From NCBI GenBank assembly GCA_009667805.1, contig CM019069.1, positions 57,292,422 to 57,356,421 on the forward strand: a DNA stretch of 64,000 nucleotides. The letters run 5' to 3'. Position 1 is the stretch's first letter. Each line of letters opens with the position of its first letter. The position numbers and the translations under genes were made by a program. This DNA is from Leptobrachium leishanense (Eukaryota; Chordata; Amphibia; Anura; Megophryidae). The notes below the pieces were generated by a model. It searched no databases, was not told where the DNA came from, and saw nothing but the letters and a program-made list of their open reading frames with translations. Positions 10,430 to 24,925 of the stretch are shown here, piece after piece.

Positions 10430-11841
10430 TAAGGTCTATTTGTTCAACAGGCCATAGCAAATGAGGATTAAGAAGAGCGGGACAAAGTATTCTTTAAACA
10501 GCATGGAACCCTTTACGACAGGACTGGATCTAAGTAGGGTGCTTTCTTAATGGAGAGGCCATCAGCTCCGTGGTTTAGTTTATAACCACAAAACAAGTGA
10601 TAGATCTTTATTCCACTATATAAAAAAAATGCTTGTCCAAACCTCTCCAGCTACCAAATCAAAAATCTAACCGTTCAACTTTATAGATTGGAAAATTGTT
10701 TTTATATGGGGGGAAAAAAAATTTAAGAACCATTACTCATACATTTTGGTAGACATACTTGGTTTGATAAAGCTACATTGTAATCTCCAAGAGCAAAAAC
10801 AAAAACGTACTTATGTAGTTCCGGTTTTGATCTATCCACCTCCCAGAAGACACCCTGTGGTGAATGTTATAAGGAGATAGGGCTATCTTGACATCCATAA
10901 TGTGCAGGAACAGTGGGCATCATGGGAAAGAGAAACTAGATTTTCACAAAGAGAGGTAACAGGTGAACATTCATTATTTAAAACTATGGCATACACATGG
11001 GTCAGTTGGTAGAGGTACTGTATGTTACTTTTTTACATTTATCTTACAGGTTCTCTTTAATATTTATCACTATTGTACTTTTTTTTAATCGCGTCTAAAA
11101 ATGTCATAATACATCATACCACTGAAGATGCATGTAGCAGTATCTTTCTAGACAATGCTGTCAATAGATGTCCTTCTGCGCAACCAATTATTCTTCTCAC
11201 ATAGCCTGCCACAACAAAAACCACAGCAATACATAACTTAGGGCTGGATAAATCCAACAATAACATTTCAGAATCTCTGGAGAGATAATCCTAACTGACT
11301 CCACATATCTGAGGAGACACACTGGGTGGTCTTCAAGGGCAAAATAAAAATGAACAAAGTCCTCGAAACAATTTATAAATAATTTATCCAATGGCAGTTG
11401 AGTAAAATAGAAATTGAGCTACACTTTCAACCGTTCTGTCACTCCTATTAATATCATTCTTACAAACCTTATCCATCTATGTATCTCTAGACCTCAACCA
11501 AAGAGTGCTTCTACGTCAGTATCGAATAAGTCCTATGCTATTTCCTCAACTTCCCATATCAAACTGTCACAGCTTGGTTGACGGGGCCAAGAGAATCCTA
11601 TGACTTCTCTATCGTGGTAGTTGATTTTGTGCTGACAGTGACACAAAAAAAAGCATTACTCCAGATCAGAGAAAGACTGTACCAGATCAGACAGATAAGA
11701 CTAGGAACAAAAGAAAGCATTAGATTAATGAACTGCATAGAGATAAGTGTGTTGATATGAGCCAACAAATAGTTTTTTTACTAGTTTCCAGCCTGCTGTC
11801 AACTCGCAGCTTGGAAGCAAAAACCCAATTGATTGGATCTC
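10430..11841. other. no gene seen
   Basis: AT-rich intergenic or intronic sequence with short A/T runs. No splice-bounded open frame or repeat ends that I can support. Confidence 0.5.
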
Positions 11842-11845
11842 TTAA

Positions 11846-12252
11846 CCTCCCTGGCGGTGTTCCCGAGTGTGTCTCGGGGTTAAATTTCACCGCTGAGAGC
11901 GGTAACCCCGAGACACACTCGGGTTGTATACATTACCTCACCGTTCGCTCCCTCGATGATCTCTGCAGTCCCCCCCCCCCGGCGATCGGGACCTCCTACT
12001 TCCTGGATTCCTTCTCGGAATCAGGAAACCAGGAAGTATAAGGCTTTTGTCACCGGAGGAGGCAGCTGGGGATATCGAGGGAGCGCAAGGAGAGGTAATG
12101 TATCCAGCGGCATAATGTTGCTTGGGGTTACCGCTTCCAACATAGGAATTTAACCCTGAGCTACACTCGGTATGCCGGTAGGGGGTGGGGGCAAAAAAAA
12201 GTATAGAGCGCTTTCAGCTAAGATTTTGCTGCCGAAATAGACCGCCAGGGAA
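11846..12252. mobile_element. piggyBac-like MITE, family P1, copy 1
   Basis: TTAA at 11842-11845 and 12253-12256 flank inverted ends CCTCCCTGGCGGT and ACCGCCAGGGAAG. TTAA targeting with CC-starting ends is typical of piggyBac-like elements. Subterminal stem CCCGAGTGTGTCTCGGGGTT and its complement at about 11861-11925. Siblings: 28036 (complete) and 21435 (partial). Confidence 0.78.
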
Positions 12253-12581
12253 GTTAACATTTATGCAAAAAACATGTATTCCACAAGTGTAAAGTTCACT
12301 TTCATGGTTACATTCTGTGTCCGCAGCCACGGATCTACATTGTTGCTATGGAGACCGAATTACTAGATATCGCTATATCTCTTTAAAAAAAATCACTTAA
12401 ATTTTTCCTACCTCATTCCACCTAGTACATTCTTTCCAGACTCTCCTCACAAAAAACAGACTACTGGATCTAGCAGGATAACTCTGATACATGTTTTAGA
12501 AGTACTACTGATTTATCTATTATGCATAATTGGCACATAATCACATTTAATCATCCAGTGTGTACATTAAAGTCCTTTTGA
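12253..12581. other. no gene seen
   Basis: AT-rich spacer between two MITEs; nothing supported. Confidence 0.5.
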
Positions 12582-12915
12582 GCTGGGGTCATACGAGTGT
12601 TTTGAAGAGCAGAAGGAACGTCCGCGAGAGCGGACGTTCCTTCCATTCGACGCCCATCTGGCCACCTCGCTGAGTGCAGCCAGTGCGCTCGGTGCTGCAA
12701 GTCTCTATCCTCCTATGGAGGATCGCACTTTGCAGCTCCATCAACGCGTGTCCTAGCGCTTTGACGGAGAGGCCTGCTGCAGGGATTCAATTTGTGCACA
12801 ATTTGTGCATGCGCAACAGCGTCTGGCCGACCCTGTTGCGGCGTCACAAAGCTGCGCCGGATGCCAGAAGCCACGTCAGTACATGCCCACATAGTGCGCT
12901 TGTCTGACACTGGCC
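12582..12915. mobile_element. PIF/Harbinger-like MITE, family H4, copy 1
   Basis: Left GCTGGGGTCATACGAG, right TGCGCTTGTCTGACACTGGCC followed by TAA (12916-12918); the left flank TGA is a one-base variant. The subterminal hairpin GGAACGTCCG/CGGACGTTCC is at 12616-12641. Siblings at 36750 and 43186. Confidence 0.72.
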
Positions 12916-12918
12916 TAA

Positions 12919-13356
12919 AACCCCAGATTTTATTATTGGAATAGGGCCCTAAATGAGGAGGTATTGTTGTAGGTTAATCTGGATGGGTGAAATGTTATTA
13001 TAATGTTCACGCTAAAATGAGGATGCTAACGGGGAAAACCTGTGCCTGTAAGGTCTCCATTCTAGTGTGAAATTTCAGGCCAGGTACTACCTCTGCACCT
13101 TGCCCTGGAACACAGCGCTACCTGTAGTGATACTCGTGGTACCGCTTCAGCATCGCCACAAGTATCACCTCCTGGAGTACATAGGACTCCATGGAGGCTT
13201 GCGCTTCTGGGCTCGCGAGATTGCGTCGCACTGTGGAATGATCACAGAGGGAGACTGGAAACTATTTGTCCCTAGTCTCTCTCTGCTCCCAGGGACAAGG
13301 AGTGGTGGATTGGGCCATCATTCTCACCGCAGGATGAGAGGGGAGTATCGGATTTA
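12919..13356. other. no gene; diffuse repeat G copy
   Basis: About 13080-13330 resembles stretches near 40200-40390 and 55810-56000 (phrases such as ATCACCTCCTGGAGTACAT and CTGGAGCCCATAGGGCTCCA), suggesting an old dispersed repeat of about 250 bp. Ends are not resolved. Confidence 0.4.
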
Positions 13357-13785
13357 GGCCCATGTCAGATGAACGCAGTGATCACTTCCGTGTTGCCGCA
13401 CAGTTTAGCGTCTGTGGTAGCATAGAATCATGATCAATAGAGACCCACGTACAAAGTACGTGCGCACCGAACTGCATACGCACAACGCACGTGGCAAACT
13501 GACGTAAGTTAGGCAAGTACATAAAACCGCTACCACGGACGCACAGTGTGCCACGTCTGTGTGAGTGATATGTCAGAGGCAGCGTATTTGCGACGTCCAG
13601 CACCTTGACACACAAAATGGCTTTTCATATCCTTTTCGAATTTTTATCATTTCCCATAGTTCCTTTTTTTCTACGTCCGTCAACAAAAATGGACCGTGCG
13701 GTGTCTACAGTATCTTCCGTCAGTACTTCTGTCCGTTATGCACGCACGCAGAGTGCGCTCAGACTGCATTCGTCTGACTCTAGCC
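13357..13785 (+). mobile_element. PIF/Harbinger-like MITE, family H2, copy 2
   Basis: TTA on both sides (13354-13356, 13786-13788); left end GGCCCATGTCAGATGAACGC, right end CGTCTGACTCTAGCC. Interior matches the copy at 8226 in the same order. Confidence 0.78.
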
Positions 13786-13788
13786 TTA

Positions 13789-15265
13789 TTGGGGAGGTTT
13801 TAGGGGGGGGCTAAATGATTTGGCAAAAGTGGAATCCTTTAGCCCCAGCTTTTGGGTGTTGCTATAATTTTGGCTTCCACATTGCTGCCGTAACTAGCGC
13901 TAGGACTTTGTAATACCTTATTGAAACGCTAAGTATAGTATTTGCAAAGTGCAGTAAACTCATGGAATCCAGCACAATCAGATTTTTCATCGGTTTAGCA
14001 TCAGGAATGTAATGGAGGGGCATGCGTTAAAGTCCTTACATACCCTAACGCTATGGTTAGCATTCACTATGAAATAGTGCCCTTAGTTTTTGTAAACAAG
14101 ACTTAATGAAATCTTCCCACAAGTATAAAATGTTAAATTTCTTCCAGTAATAATGAAAATAAGCCTGAAATACACCCCAAGGAAAAAGCATACTGAAAAT
14201 TAGAAGATGTGCTTAAAATCAGCCAATTCTATGCCTTTCCAAAAAAAAAATTTTCAGCTTGCTTACTTTCTATTCAGCTTTTGTCTAACAAGTTATTGAT
14301 TCATCCCTTTAAGAACACAACACAGAAGACTGCACGTAGAGACGCCAGACCTTACTAAATATCAAAGCGTAACAAGCAAATTGGTGGATGGAGCCAAATG
14401 GCTGGAATAGGTTAACAATTTGGAGGGAATAATCCATGTTTCCCGAGAACGAATGAATCGGAGATACGCACCAGACAGTGCCGTGTTTTTTAATGTTCCA
14501 ACTGACAGACGGCAAGCTTCCAAACATAAGTGACTCACGCCAGAACAATGGGATTGAAAGAGGAATGAATAGTTTGTTAGAACCACAAAAGTTGTTTTTG
14601 GATAAAGTATGGAATGCGCAAGTCGAAAATGTATTTCTGAGAATCATGGCAGTTTGTTGTGTTCCATTCGCACGATCAGCACACTTCCATTTGGAATCTC
14701 TGTGGACATTTTAATTTTCATTTGAGGGAACGTACACCTGCCTACAACACTGATCCCTATTTTCTCTCTCACTACGATCAGTTATAAACTCAAACAGCAT
14801 ATCGGTATGTTTTAGTGCAGGATATTATATCTTTTTATTTTCTCCTCTGAAGGATGTAAGATAAATCATTTGCATAAATACAAGAAATATAATGGATTTT
14901 AAATTGTGACTCTGTCACTATAAAATTATATATAGTTGGTGTCATTTTCATAAAAAATTCTGTTTATATTATAAAAGATTGGATGTAGTGTATAAAAAAA
15001 TATCTAAATGCATTCATAAAAATTCACCTGCACCTTCCTTATCTGTTACGGTTTTTCGTTAATAATAGTGTAGGTGGAAGCAATATCCAAGGCCACCTTT
15101 TAAAAAGGGTTGAGTGGGTACAGAGTATGTGCCCAACATTGAGGAAAATCAGAGAGCCAGTAGTAGCTCTCGTTAATGATTGGTAGTCAAAGCATTATGT
15201 TACACTTTGTATCAAAGCTCTGCGGAAAAACACACACACACACACTTTTCTTCAATGTTCTAGTG
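13789..15265. other. no gene seen; short CA microsatellite
   Basis: AT-rich. A (CA)n tract lies at about 15229-15244. Open frames of up to 112 codons at 14309-14714 occur on both strands and lack splice context or recognisable motifs. Confidence 0.45.
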
Positions 15266-15419
15266 CAGTGGTTCTCAACCCTGGTCCTCGAGTGCCCCAA
15301 CCATATTTTAAGATTCTCTTGTGGAAATGCAAATGCAATCACTGAGCAGGAAATCATATCACCTGTGCTGTGCTTCAGATATCTGGCAAACCTGACCTGT
15401 TAGGGCGACTTGACTACTG
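15266..15419. mobile_element. hAT-type MITE (CAGTGGTTCTCAACC family)
   Basis: Starts CAGTGGTTCTCAACCCTGG and ends GACTTGACTACTG. Flanking 8-mers TTCTAGTG (15258-15265) and GTCTAGTG (15420-15427) match at 7 of 8, as expected for an old hAT target duplication. Confidence 0.75.
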
Positions 15420-15721
15420 GTCTAGTGCATAGATACTAGAGAGTTGGGGTATTATGACCAGAATGAAGTGCACTCTCCATTTGTCAGTGTCCATGCTGGC
15501 ATGGGGATTGACTTTTTTCATCCTGGTGATATAGTGGGTTGGCAGAGTATCCCTTGCCCAAAATGCTAGAGCAGAAGTGGTTTGTATCTTGCATTTGTTT
15601 TGTAATATTTGTATAGGATTTTTTTATTATTATTTATTAAGCGCCAACATATTCCGCAATATCTTGTGGATGAAACCAAGTCCAATAAAAAAGATGTGTG
15701 CTTCAATTCTACCATATAGTG

Positions 15722-15856
15722 CAGGGGTGGGCAATTACAGCCTCAAGATGTTTTGAAACTACATTTCCCATGATGCTCGGCTGCTCACTAGGTTTGTAGA
15801 GCCTCAAGGGACAAGTAGTTTCAAAACAGCTGGAGGGCCGTAATTGCCCATCCCTG
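15722..15856. mobile_element. hAT-type MITE (CAGGGGTGGGCAATTA family)
   Basis: Inverted ends CAGGGGTGGGCAATTAC and GTAATTGCCCATCCCTG; flanking 8-mers ATATAGTG (15714-15721) and ATATAGAG (15857-15864). The interior carries the common ACTACATTTCCCATGATGC phrase, seen in more decayed form near 26413, 32005, 38790, 46830, 49500 and 53000. Confidence 0.85.
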
Positions 15857-15864
15857 ATATAGAG

Positions 15865-16376
15865 CAATATTACCTTCAGGCTATGTGTATCGTTTTAATT
15901 ATTTTGTACCCTTTCATCTGAGATCTGGCATAGAATTTTCCATTTTGAGTTATTCCAAAATCTGAACACATCTTGACGGCCGACACGAGGGATACTCAAT
16001 CTGTACATGATGTTGTTGGTAAGAAAGTCTACAGGTGAGCCTTTCCCCAGTAACAGGTTTATAAAGGACTCTTTTTATTGCATTGTGACAGTAACCAAAG
16101 TGTAGATATCAGATTTCTCTTTTTTCATGATGGCAACCATACTGGTTATAAAAATGATCTTGTATCTGCATGCTGCATGTCATGACCCGGCCCAGGAGTC
16201 TGTGGGTAGGCCAGTTATTGCCCAGCCTGGCTCCGGCAGCCCTTTTCCTTGTATCATCATGTCATGTCCCTAACCAAGTTTTCATCATAGCCCTGTGCCT
16301 CATTCCAGGTCCCTTAGGTAAAAGCCTGGGTTTTCTCTGAGTCAGAGCTTCAGGTGCAGTCAATCCACCTGATGAG
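15865..16376. other. no gene seen
   Basis: Unique-looking sequence, GC-rich near 16180-16260. No supported feature. Confidence 0.45.
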
Positions 16377-16800
16377 TAGGGATGAGCTGTTCAGGTTCGG
16401 ACGGTTCAGAGTTCAACCCGAACTTTGGCAGTTCGAAAGTTCGCGACTTTCGAACTTTTTGGGCGTGTTCGGTTCGAGTTTGAAACAAAAAAAAAAATTT
16501 GAAAAAAGTATATAGAAAATGCTTAAAAATATACTAAAAAATCTAGAAATAAAGAGACTCTTTACTACAGAATATTATAAGCAACGGTTTATTAGATCTT
16601 GAATTAAAAACTAATGTGTATGTGGAAAGATTATCAACTCAAAATGACCTCTGTTCACAAACGGGCATAACACCAGGTGTTTTCAGTCTGGTAATCAATT
16701 TGATACATTGTACAATATAGTGAGGGGGTGGGGTGGTGTCTGCTGCTGATTGAGATTTGAGAATTAATTTCCCTAAAACATCCTAATATGCTGCATTTAA

Positions 16801-17960
16801 CCCTTTCGCTGCTGAGGCTTTTCACACCTCTGTCCTGAGGTCATTTTTACCACTTTCGCTCATCATGTTTAACCGCATTTTGTAGCCATATTTTGATATA
16901 TGACCCAGACATATTATATATAGTTCTTTCCGGCAGACTTGGCAGATTCATAATATGTCATTATTATATGTATACGTTATGTCATGTCTGTATATTATAA
17001 CAAAAAATGCAATAAAATTAGAATTTTCAATAATTTATTATGTGTAAAGTGTTTTTTTTCACATTTTAACATGCGATCGTTTGCGGTTATATTTTGTATG
17101 GGGTGCGCTTGTTAAAAAATTAGAAATGGGGTCTCGTTACTTTTTTTTTTTTTTTTTTTTTTGGGGAAAATTTAGCTTTTTTTAACAAACGCACCGCATA
17201 CAAAAATCGTTAGTGCAGCATTATTGTTCACATTATAATTGAAATGGGAACAATATTGCTGCATTAACAAAACAAAAACAAACAAAAAAACTTGTTTATT
17301 TTTTTTTTGAATTTTTTTTAAAATATTTTTTTTTAAAAAAAACATTTTTCATGCTCATGTTTAGTATCCTTGGAAAGGCCATGCTCTGGCCGATCCAACG
17401 ATATCAAACATTAACCCCTAGCTGCCACGGATCGGGAGATAGGGGGTTCCAATGAACCCCCCATCTCCACCATTGGTGGCAGCTAGGGGTTAACTCCAGG
17501 ACTGGCGTCCTGGTGCTATGCATGATGACGCCAGTCCTCAGGGGGAGTTCCTGGAGGCTTGCCCGACATCCAAGATGTCGGCCAGCTCCAGGAGAGGATC
17601 ACGATCCGGCGCTTTTCAGCACCGATTCGTGATCCGGCTCCCCAGGGGTTAATCACAGCCACCGTTTGGAAGGGCAGGCTGTGCCCTTCCAAACGGTGCC
17701 TGGATTAACCCTCTGCCCCCCAGCGATCGGGAGGGAGAGAGGTCCCAGCGATCGGGAGGGAGAGAGCATCTAATTGCTCCGCCGGGGTCCCGGAGTGCTG
17801 GGCTGACATCGAAGATGTCAGCCCGCACCCTGGGGGGCGCAGCAATCTGCCGGAATCCGGCGGATTGCTGCCTCCTGCGCATGGGACGCGCTCAGCGCGT
17901 CCATAGAACAGGAGAACCACTTGGCTTGACGCGCTGAGCGCGTCCATAGCAGCCAAGTGG
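16801..17960. mobile_element. piggyBac-like hairpin-rich MITE, family P2, copy 1
   Basis: TTAA at 16797-16800 and 17961-17964 flank CCCTTTCGCTGCTGAGG and GCAGCCAAGTGG, whose complements match at the tip. The left third is AT-rich with long T and A runs; the right third is a chain of GC-rich palindromes, for example GGACGCGCTGAGCGCGTCC-like stems. No transposase. Siblings at 24926 and 58141. Confidence 0.8.
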
Positions 17961-18022
17961 TTAACTGGTGTTTGAAAAAAATCTAAAGCAATGTTATTTT
18001 TCACCTCGGGATTAAACATTCA

Positions 18023-18776
18023 CAGGGTTATTCAGAGAGCGGTGAAAAGCAGGAGAACCACTGGAGAAGTGAAAGTTCTAGGTCAAAATAGCCAAACCAG
18101 AAAAATTCTCCCATTTAACTATTTGGTCTAGATTGTTCTCTTCTCCTGCCAGTTCTCCTGGCTTTCACCTCTCTCTCGGGGTTGTTCAGAGAAAGGTGAA
18201 AACCAGGAGAATGGCAGAAAAAGAGAACAATCTGGACCAAATAGCCGATTTGGAAAGTGAGATAAGGCTAGGGTCAGACTAACGCATTTTTCGCAGTGAC
18301 CGTCAAAAAGTGCGTCCGAACGCATTGCCGTATTTTTTCACGGATTGCGCGAAAACGGTCATACGATGCGCATTTTTGTGCGTGATTTTTTACGGATCCA
18401 AAACAGGAAACTTTGGGTGTCTGGACGTTATGTTGGCCGGACATGAGCAGGGCCTGATGTCTCCAAATCACGCACACACGCCGCTAGTGGACGCAGCGCA
18501 CTCTGTACGTCCGTACTAGCGGTTCTGCGTTCTCGAAAAAATACGTTCATTTTCCACTTGCGTTGCGCAGCCAGACTTTCGTGCGACCGTACTTCGTATA
18601 TTGGCCGTCATTTGCTGCTAGTGTGGCTGTGATTAAGTGCGCCTAAACGCACGTTAAAAATTCGCTAGTCTGACCCTAGCCTAAATGGGAGAATTTTTCT
18701 GGTTTGGTTATTTTGACCTGGAATTTTCCATTCTCCAGTCATTCTCCTGCTCTTCACCGCTCTCTGAATAACCCTG
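18023..18776. mobile_element. GGGTTATTC-type MITE, family R1, copy 1, split by a Harbinger-like MITE
   Basis: Ends CAGGGTTATTCAGAGAGCGG and CCGCTCTCTGAATAACCCTG are perfect inverted repeats. The middle contains an inverted pair of CTTTCACCTCTCTC / GAGAAAGGTGAAAACC words. The H1 element at 18266-18681 is inserted inside. A second copy starts one base after the right end. Confidence 0.78.
18266..18681 (-). mobile_element. PIF/Harbinger-like MITE, family H1, copy 3
   Basis: Perfectly flanked by TAA (18263-18265, 18682-18684); ends GGCTAGGGTCAGACTAACGC and GACCCTAGCC. Orientation is opposite to the copies at 3831 and 44118. It is the best-preserved member in the window. Confidence 0.83.
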
Positions 18777-18777
18777 A

Positions 18778-19129
18778 CAGGGTTATTCAGAGAAAGGTGA
18801 AACTCAGGAGAATGACTGGAGAATGGAAAATTCTAGGTCAAAATAGCCAAACCAGAAAAATTCTCCCATTTATCTCACTTTCAAATCAGCTATTTGGTCT
18901 AGATTGTTCTCTTCTCTTGCCAGTTCTCCTGGCTTTCACCTCTCTCTCAGGGTTGTTCAGAGAAAGGTGAAAACCAGGAGAATGGCAGGAAAAGAGAAAA
19001 ATCTGGACCAAATAGCCGATTTGGAAAGTGAGATAAGGCTAGGGTCAGACTAACGCATTTTTCGCAGCGACCGTCAAAAAGTGCGTCCGAATTTTCCATT
19101 CTCCAGTCATTCTCCTGCTTTTCACCGCC
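18778..19129. mobile_element. second, partly deleted R1 MITE copy containing an H1 stub
   Basis: Begins CAGGGTTATTCAGAGAAAGG directly after copy 1 and repeats its left half, including the same H1 insertion point (19037). The H1 part ends after about 55 bp at GTGCGTCCGAA and jumps to the R1 right half (TTTTCCATTCTCCAGTC). The right tip is missing, ending at TTCACCGCC. Confidence 0.72.
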
Positions 19130-19275
19130 AAAAATCGGTTAACTTTTTCTGCGTGTCCGAAAATGTCTCCTCTTTTCATACAGACTGCCGCCCCAAGCAG
19201 TTGTTTATGGATAGATTAAAGGAAAAGCATTTACCGTCATTTGAAATGTCATTTTTTGATTTTTACATGTTTCTA

Positions 19276-20894
<1,619 letters not shown>

Positions 20895-21251
20895 TATACA
20901 TCCTGGAAATCTGCCACTTCACGGGCAGGTTATGGGGACCTCCTAGGCACGATATTTGAAGGAATTTTTCATTCTTATTTTTAACCCTTATTTCATGGAA
21001 AACTCAGTCCCTTTAAAAACGTTTTTTTTTAAACTTTTTGTCCTTGTTTCCTGTCACCCAGGGCACTACCCGGACCCCCATACACCTTTTATGGCAAATA
21101 TGTAGCATATATGCCCTCTTGGAGGGCACTCTAAAACACCGAATTTTCAGCCCCATTGACTTGCATGGGGGTTCGGGTTCGGTCCCGAACAAATGGGAAG
21201 TTCGGGCTCGAACCGAACTCGGGGAGTGTTCGGCTCATCCCTACTGATGAT

Positions 21252-22600
21252 GTCTACATAAAAAAAACGCTATGCCTCAAGTCAGGGCTTCTGCATTATA
21301 TAAAGTCCCTGGTTCTGTGTGGACCTGTTTCCCAGTGACCAGTACCTACGTCTTGTCATTGTCCAGATTATCTTCCCTAGCGTTACGATTCTGACATATT
21401 TTATGTCCGAATCGTTACAATTAATTTGGCCCCCTGACGGTTATCCCGAGTGTGGCTCGGGGTTAAATGCAATGCTGAAAGCGGTAATCCCCGAGCAACA
21501 CTCGGGATGCCGCTGGATACTTACATGTCCCTGCGCTCCCTCGCTGGCTCCAGACGATCGCGATGTCATGCTTCCTGGTTCCCTTCTCGTGAAAAGGGAA
21601 CCAGGAAACAGAACGACATCAACACATATCAGTAGGGGGTGGAGGTGATACCTGTACCCACTCATTAGACATATTTATAGATATTACTTCAACACCATTG
21701 TAGCAAATTCTAAACTGAAAAGTAAAATTAAAATGTGATACTATTTGATAATAGTTAAAGGGTACAATTTCCTGGTTAAAAAAAAGGCAACATTATCATT
21801 TTTGCTGTAAGTGGGAGAAGCTACTCACATGTCCAAGAGATCAGTAATGAATACAATCATTTCTGTGCTGCTTGTGGTTTGTGTTTTCCCTTTTACTTTC
21901 TTACGTACAACTAAGGGCATTATTTGTTTTGTTTAGCTGCCCTCCAGTATTATTATTCCCCGATATGAAAAGCCTTATTCAGGAGTATCAATGGGAATTC
22001 TAAAAATCTATCATAAGATCTGTATGAGAGACAGAATTATACAATGGATATTCTGTCAAAGTGCTTTCATTCTGCTTATTAAAGTACAGAGATTGCAGGC
22101 AAAGTTTATTGAGGGGAGAAAAATAGAATTCTTTACAGATAATTAAAATTTCCACCTGTGTTTGTGACACGTGACCAGAAGCCCTACAGGGAAAAGTATG
22201 TGAATTGACGAAGAATAAAGCCACTTGTTATTTGCATCTAACAAGCTAGGTCTTATTATCCGTTTTTTTCGTCTGCACCTGTGTTTGCGGCACGTGACCA
22301 GCTCTTCTACAAAGAAATGGATGTGGTTTTCGAATATTGCCTACACCCTTTCTTGAGTAAAATCAAGACATATCCATAATATCATCGATATTTACATTAT
22401 GGTTACAACATATTTTTATTGTCCCTCTTGGGGACAGGAGAATATGATGCACTGGGTGTGGTATCCTCTACCGCCAGCTAAATTATTTCAGTGGGTTCTA
22501 ATGAATCAATATATTCATGCTATGCCAAGTATTATTATCCGTGTGCTGCGTTCCTAGTTTTTCATTCTTTTGTTTGCATAAAGGAACACTCTAAAAAGGT
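21252..22600. other. no gene; partial piggyBac-like P1 repeat
   Basis: About 21435-21640 matches family P1 (CCCTGACGGTTATCCCGAGTG, then CGGTAATCCCCGAGCAACAC) but lacks a right end. The remainder is AT-rich, apart from the duplicated E-box word listed separately. Confidence 0.55.
22153..22301. repeat. pair of 26-bp direct repeats each with two E-box words
   Basis: CACCTGTGTTTG..CACGTGACCAG occurs at 22153-22178 and 22276-22301, 24 of 26 identical. Each unit holds CACCTG and CACGTG, both fitting the bHLH core CANNTG. Similarity continues weakly for about 20 bp beyond. Function unknown; could be a regulatory module or chance duplication. Confidence 0.45.
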
Positions 22601-22609
22601 AAAGTGGCC

Positions 22610-22935
22610 GGGATGCGAGGAGTGTACCCCCCTTCCCACCCTAACCCGGTAGAAAAGCTGGGTGACACTGAGGAGTTTCCTCCACCCCACCCAGTGTCAC
22701 CAGCAGCTGGAATTTTGACATTCCCAACTGCCGGTCACTAGTGACACCAGCACACAGAGGGTGGTGTCGCCAAGCTCTCTGAGACCACCCGCGACAGCAA
22801 GCGTTCAGAGAGGCAGCCGATGGATCAGATCTCCACATGCGCACACAGCTCAGATCCATCGTTCTGTGCAGGTGCTATGGAATGTGTGTATGTAAAGTGC
22901 ACTAGTCTATAGTGGCGCACAATTTGCAATTTTTG
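22610..22935 (-). repeat. dispersed repeat F, copy 1
   Basis: GC-rich block sharing words with 29885-30260 and 51215-51480: for example CAGAGAGGCAGCCGATGGAT here and its complement ATCCATTGGCTGCCTCTCTG-like words there, and TGGCGCACAATTTGC here. Orientation is opposite to the other two. No terminal repeats resolved. Confidence 0.55.
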
Positions 22936-23513
22936 GTCCTACGTAGTGTAGGACCCACAAAGTAAAACCTCAGGGACTTCCATGTTCGAAAGCCCCTGAG
23001 CTGAATAGTAGGAGCTGTACCCGCCAAGGGAGAAAAGGGGAGTAAAATCACTCAAAACAAAATGTAAAGGAAAAATCGTTGGACAGAGGCTGTCAGCAGT
23101 GTCTGTCCAATTATTTAATGAAATAAATTATACCACCCCATTATAGACCATTTTTTTAAAAATTTATTTGGAGTATCCTTTTACACCCAACTCGACCTCA
23201 ACCCAGGCTTGGAGTAGCACCTATCACAAAAAGACTTGTTACTCCCCAACTCACCAGCTGTCATGCGTTTGCCAAAGACTTGATGATGCAATATTATTTA
23301 TTGACGAACGTAGGTCTAATTATGAGGTTAATACATTTGCATCTGACCAACTATTGTGTGAATTTAAGAGGTTTCATAACGGTCCTCTGTAAAGCAAGCA
23401 ACCTCGATTCTTCTCTAAACTAGTAAGGCTTGTCCACACGGTGTAATATTTAGCTTTGCCAGTGCCACAATGGTGAGTCGGAGGAACCTAGCCTTGGGGA
23501 TAACATGTGGAAC
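22936..23513. other. no gene seen
   Basis: Intergenic-looking sequence up to the target of Tc1 copy B; nothing supported. Confidence 0.5.
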
Positions 23514-23707
23514 TACAGTTGTGTTCAAAATTATTCAACCCCCACTGAAATTGAGTGTGTTTTGGCCAGTTTGACATTGATTTTGATCATTCAGTCATCT
23601 TGCTTACAATTAAATCAAAGAGGCACGTGTAGGTCAGACAAATATAACATAACATTTATAATGAAATAACCACAAATGTCTTTTCTGTGCTCACATCATT
23701 ATCAGTT

Positions 23708-24775
<1,068 letters not shown>

Positions 24776-24879
24776 CTAGAAGGAGCTGAGTATCACAGTC
24801 ATTTTAAAGCTGCCTAATTGGTGCTTATTATGCTTTATTGCTGCTCCGTGACATCCACAGGTGTTTTCAATACCTGATT

Positions 24880-24908
24880 GAAAACACTTGAATGAACCTC
24901 TGTTCTTC
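24880..24908. other. 29-bp micro-inversion in Tc1 copy B
   Basis: Copy A (20647-20675) and copy C read GAAGAACAGAGG...TGTTTTC here, while copy B reads the exact reverse complement (GAAAACACTTG...GTTCTTC). The segment is bounded by GAA and TTC, a minimal inverted repeat. Confidence 0.88.
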
Positions 24909-24925
24909 AGAGTGGTAGTCTTTAA

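Noticed and set aside
14309..14714. Open frames on both strands as a gene
   Set aside because: Overlapping frames on both strands in AT-rich DNA, with no motif or splice context.
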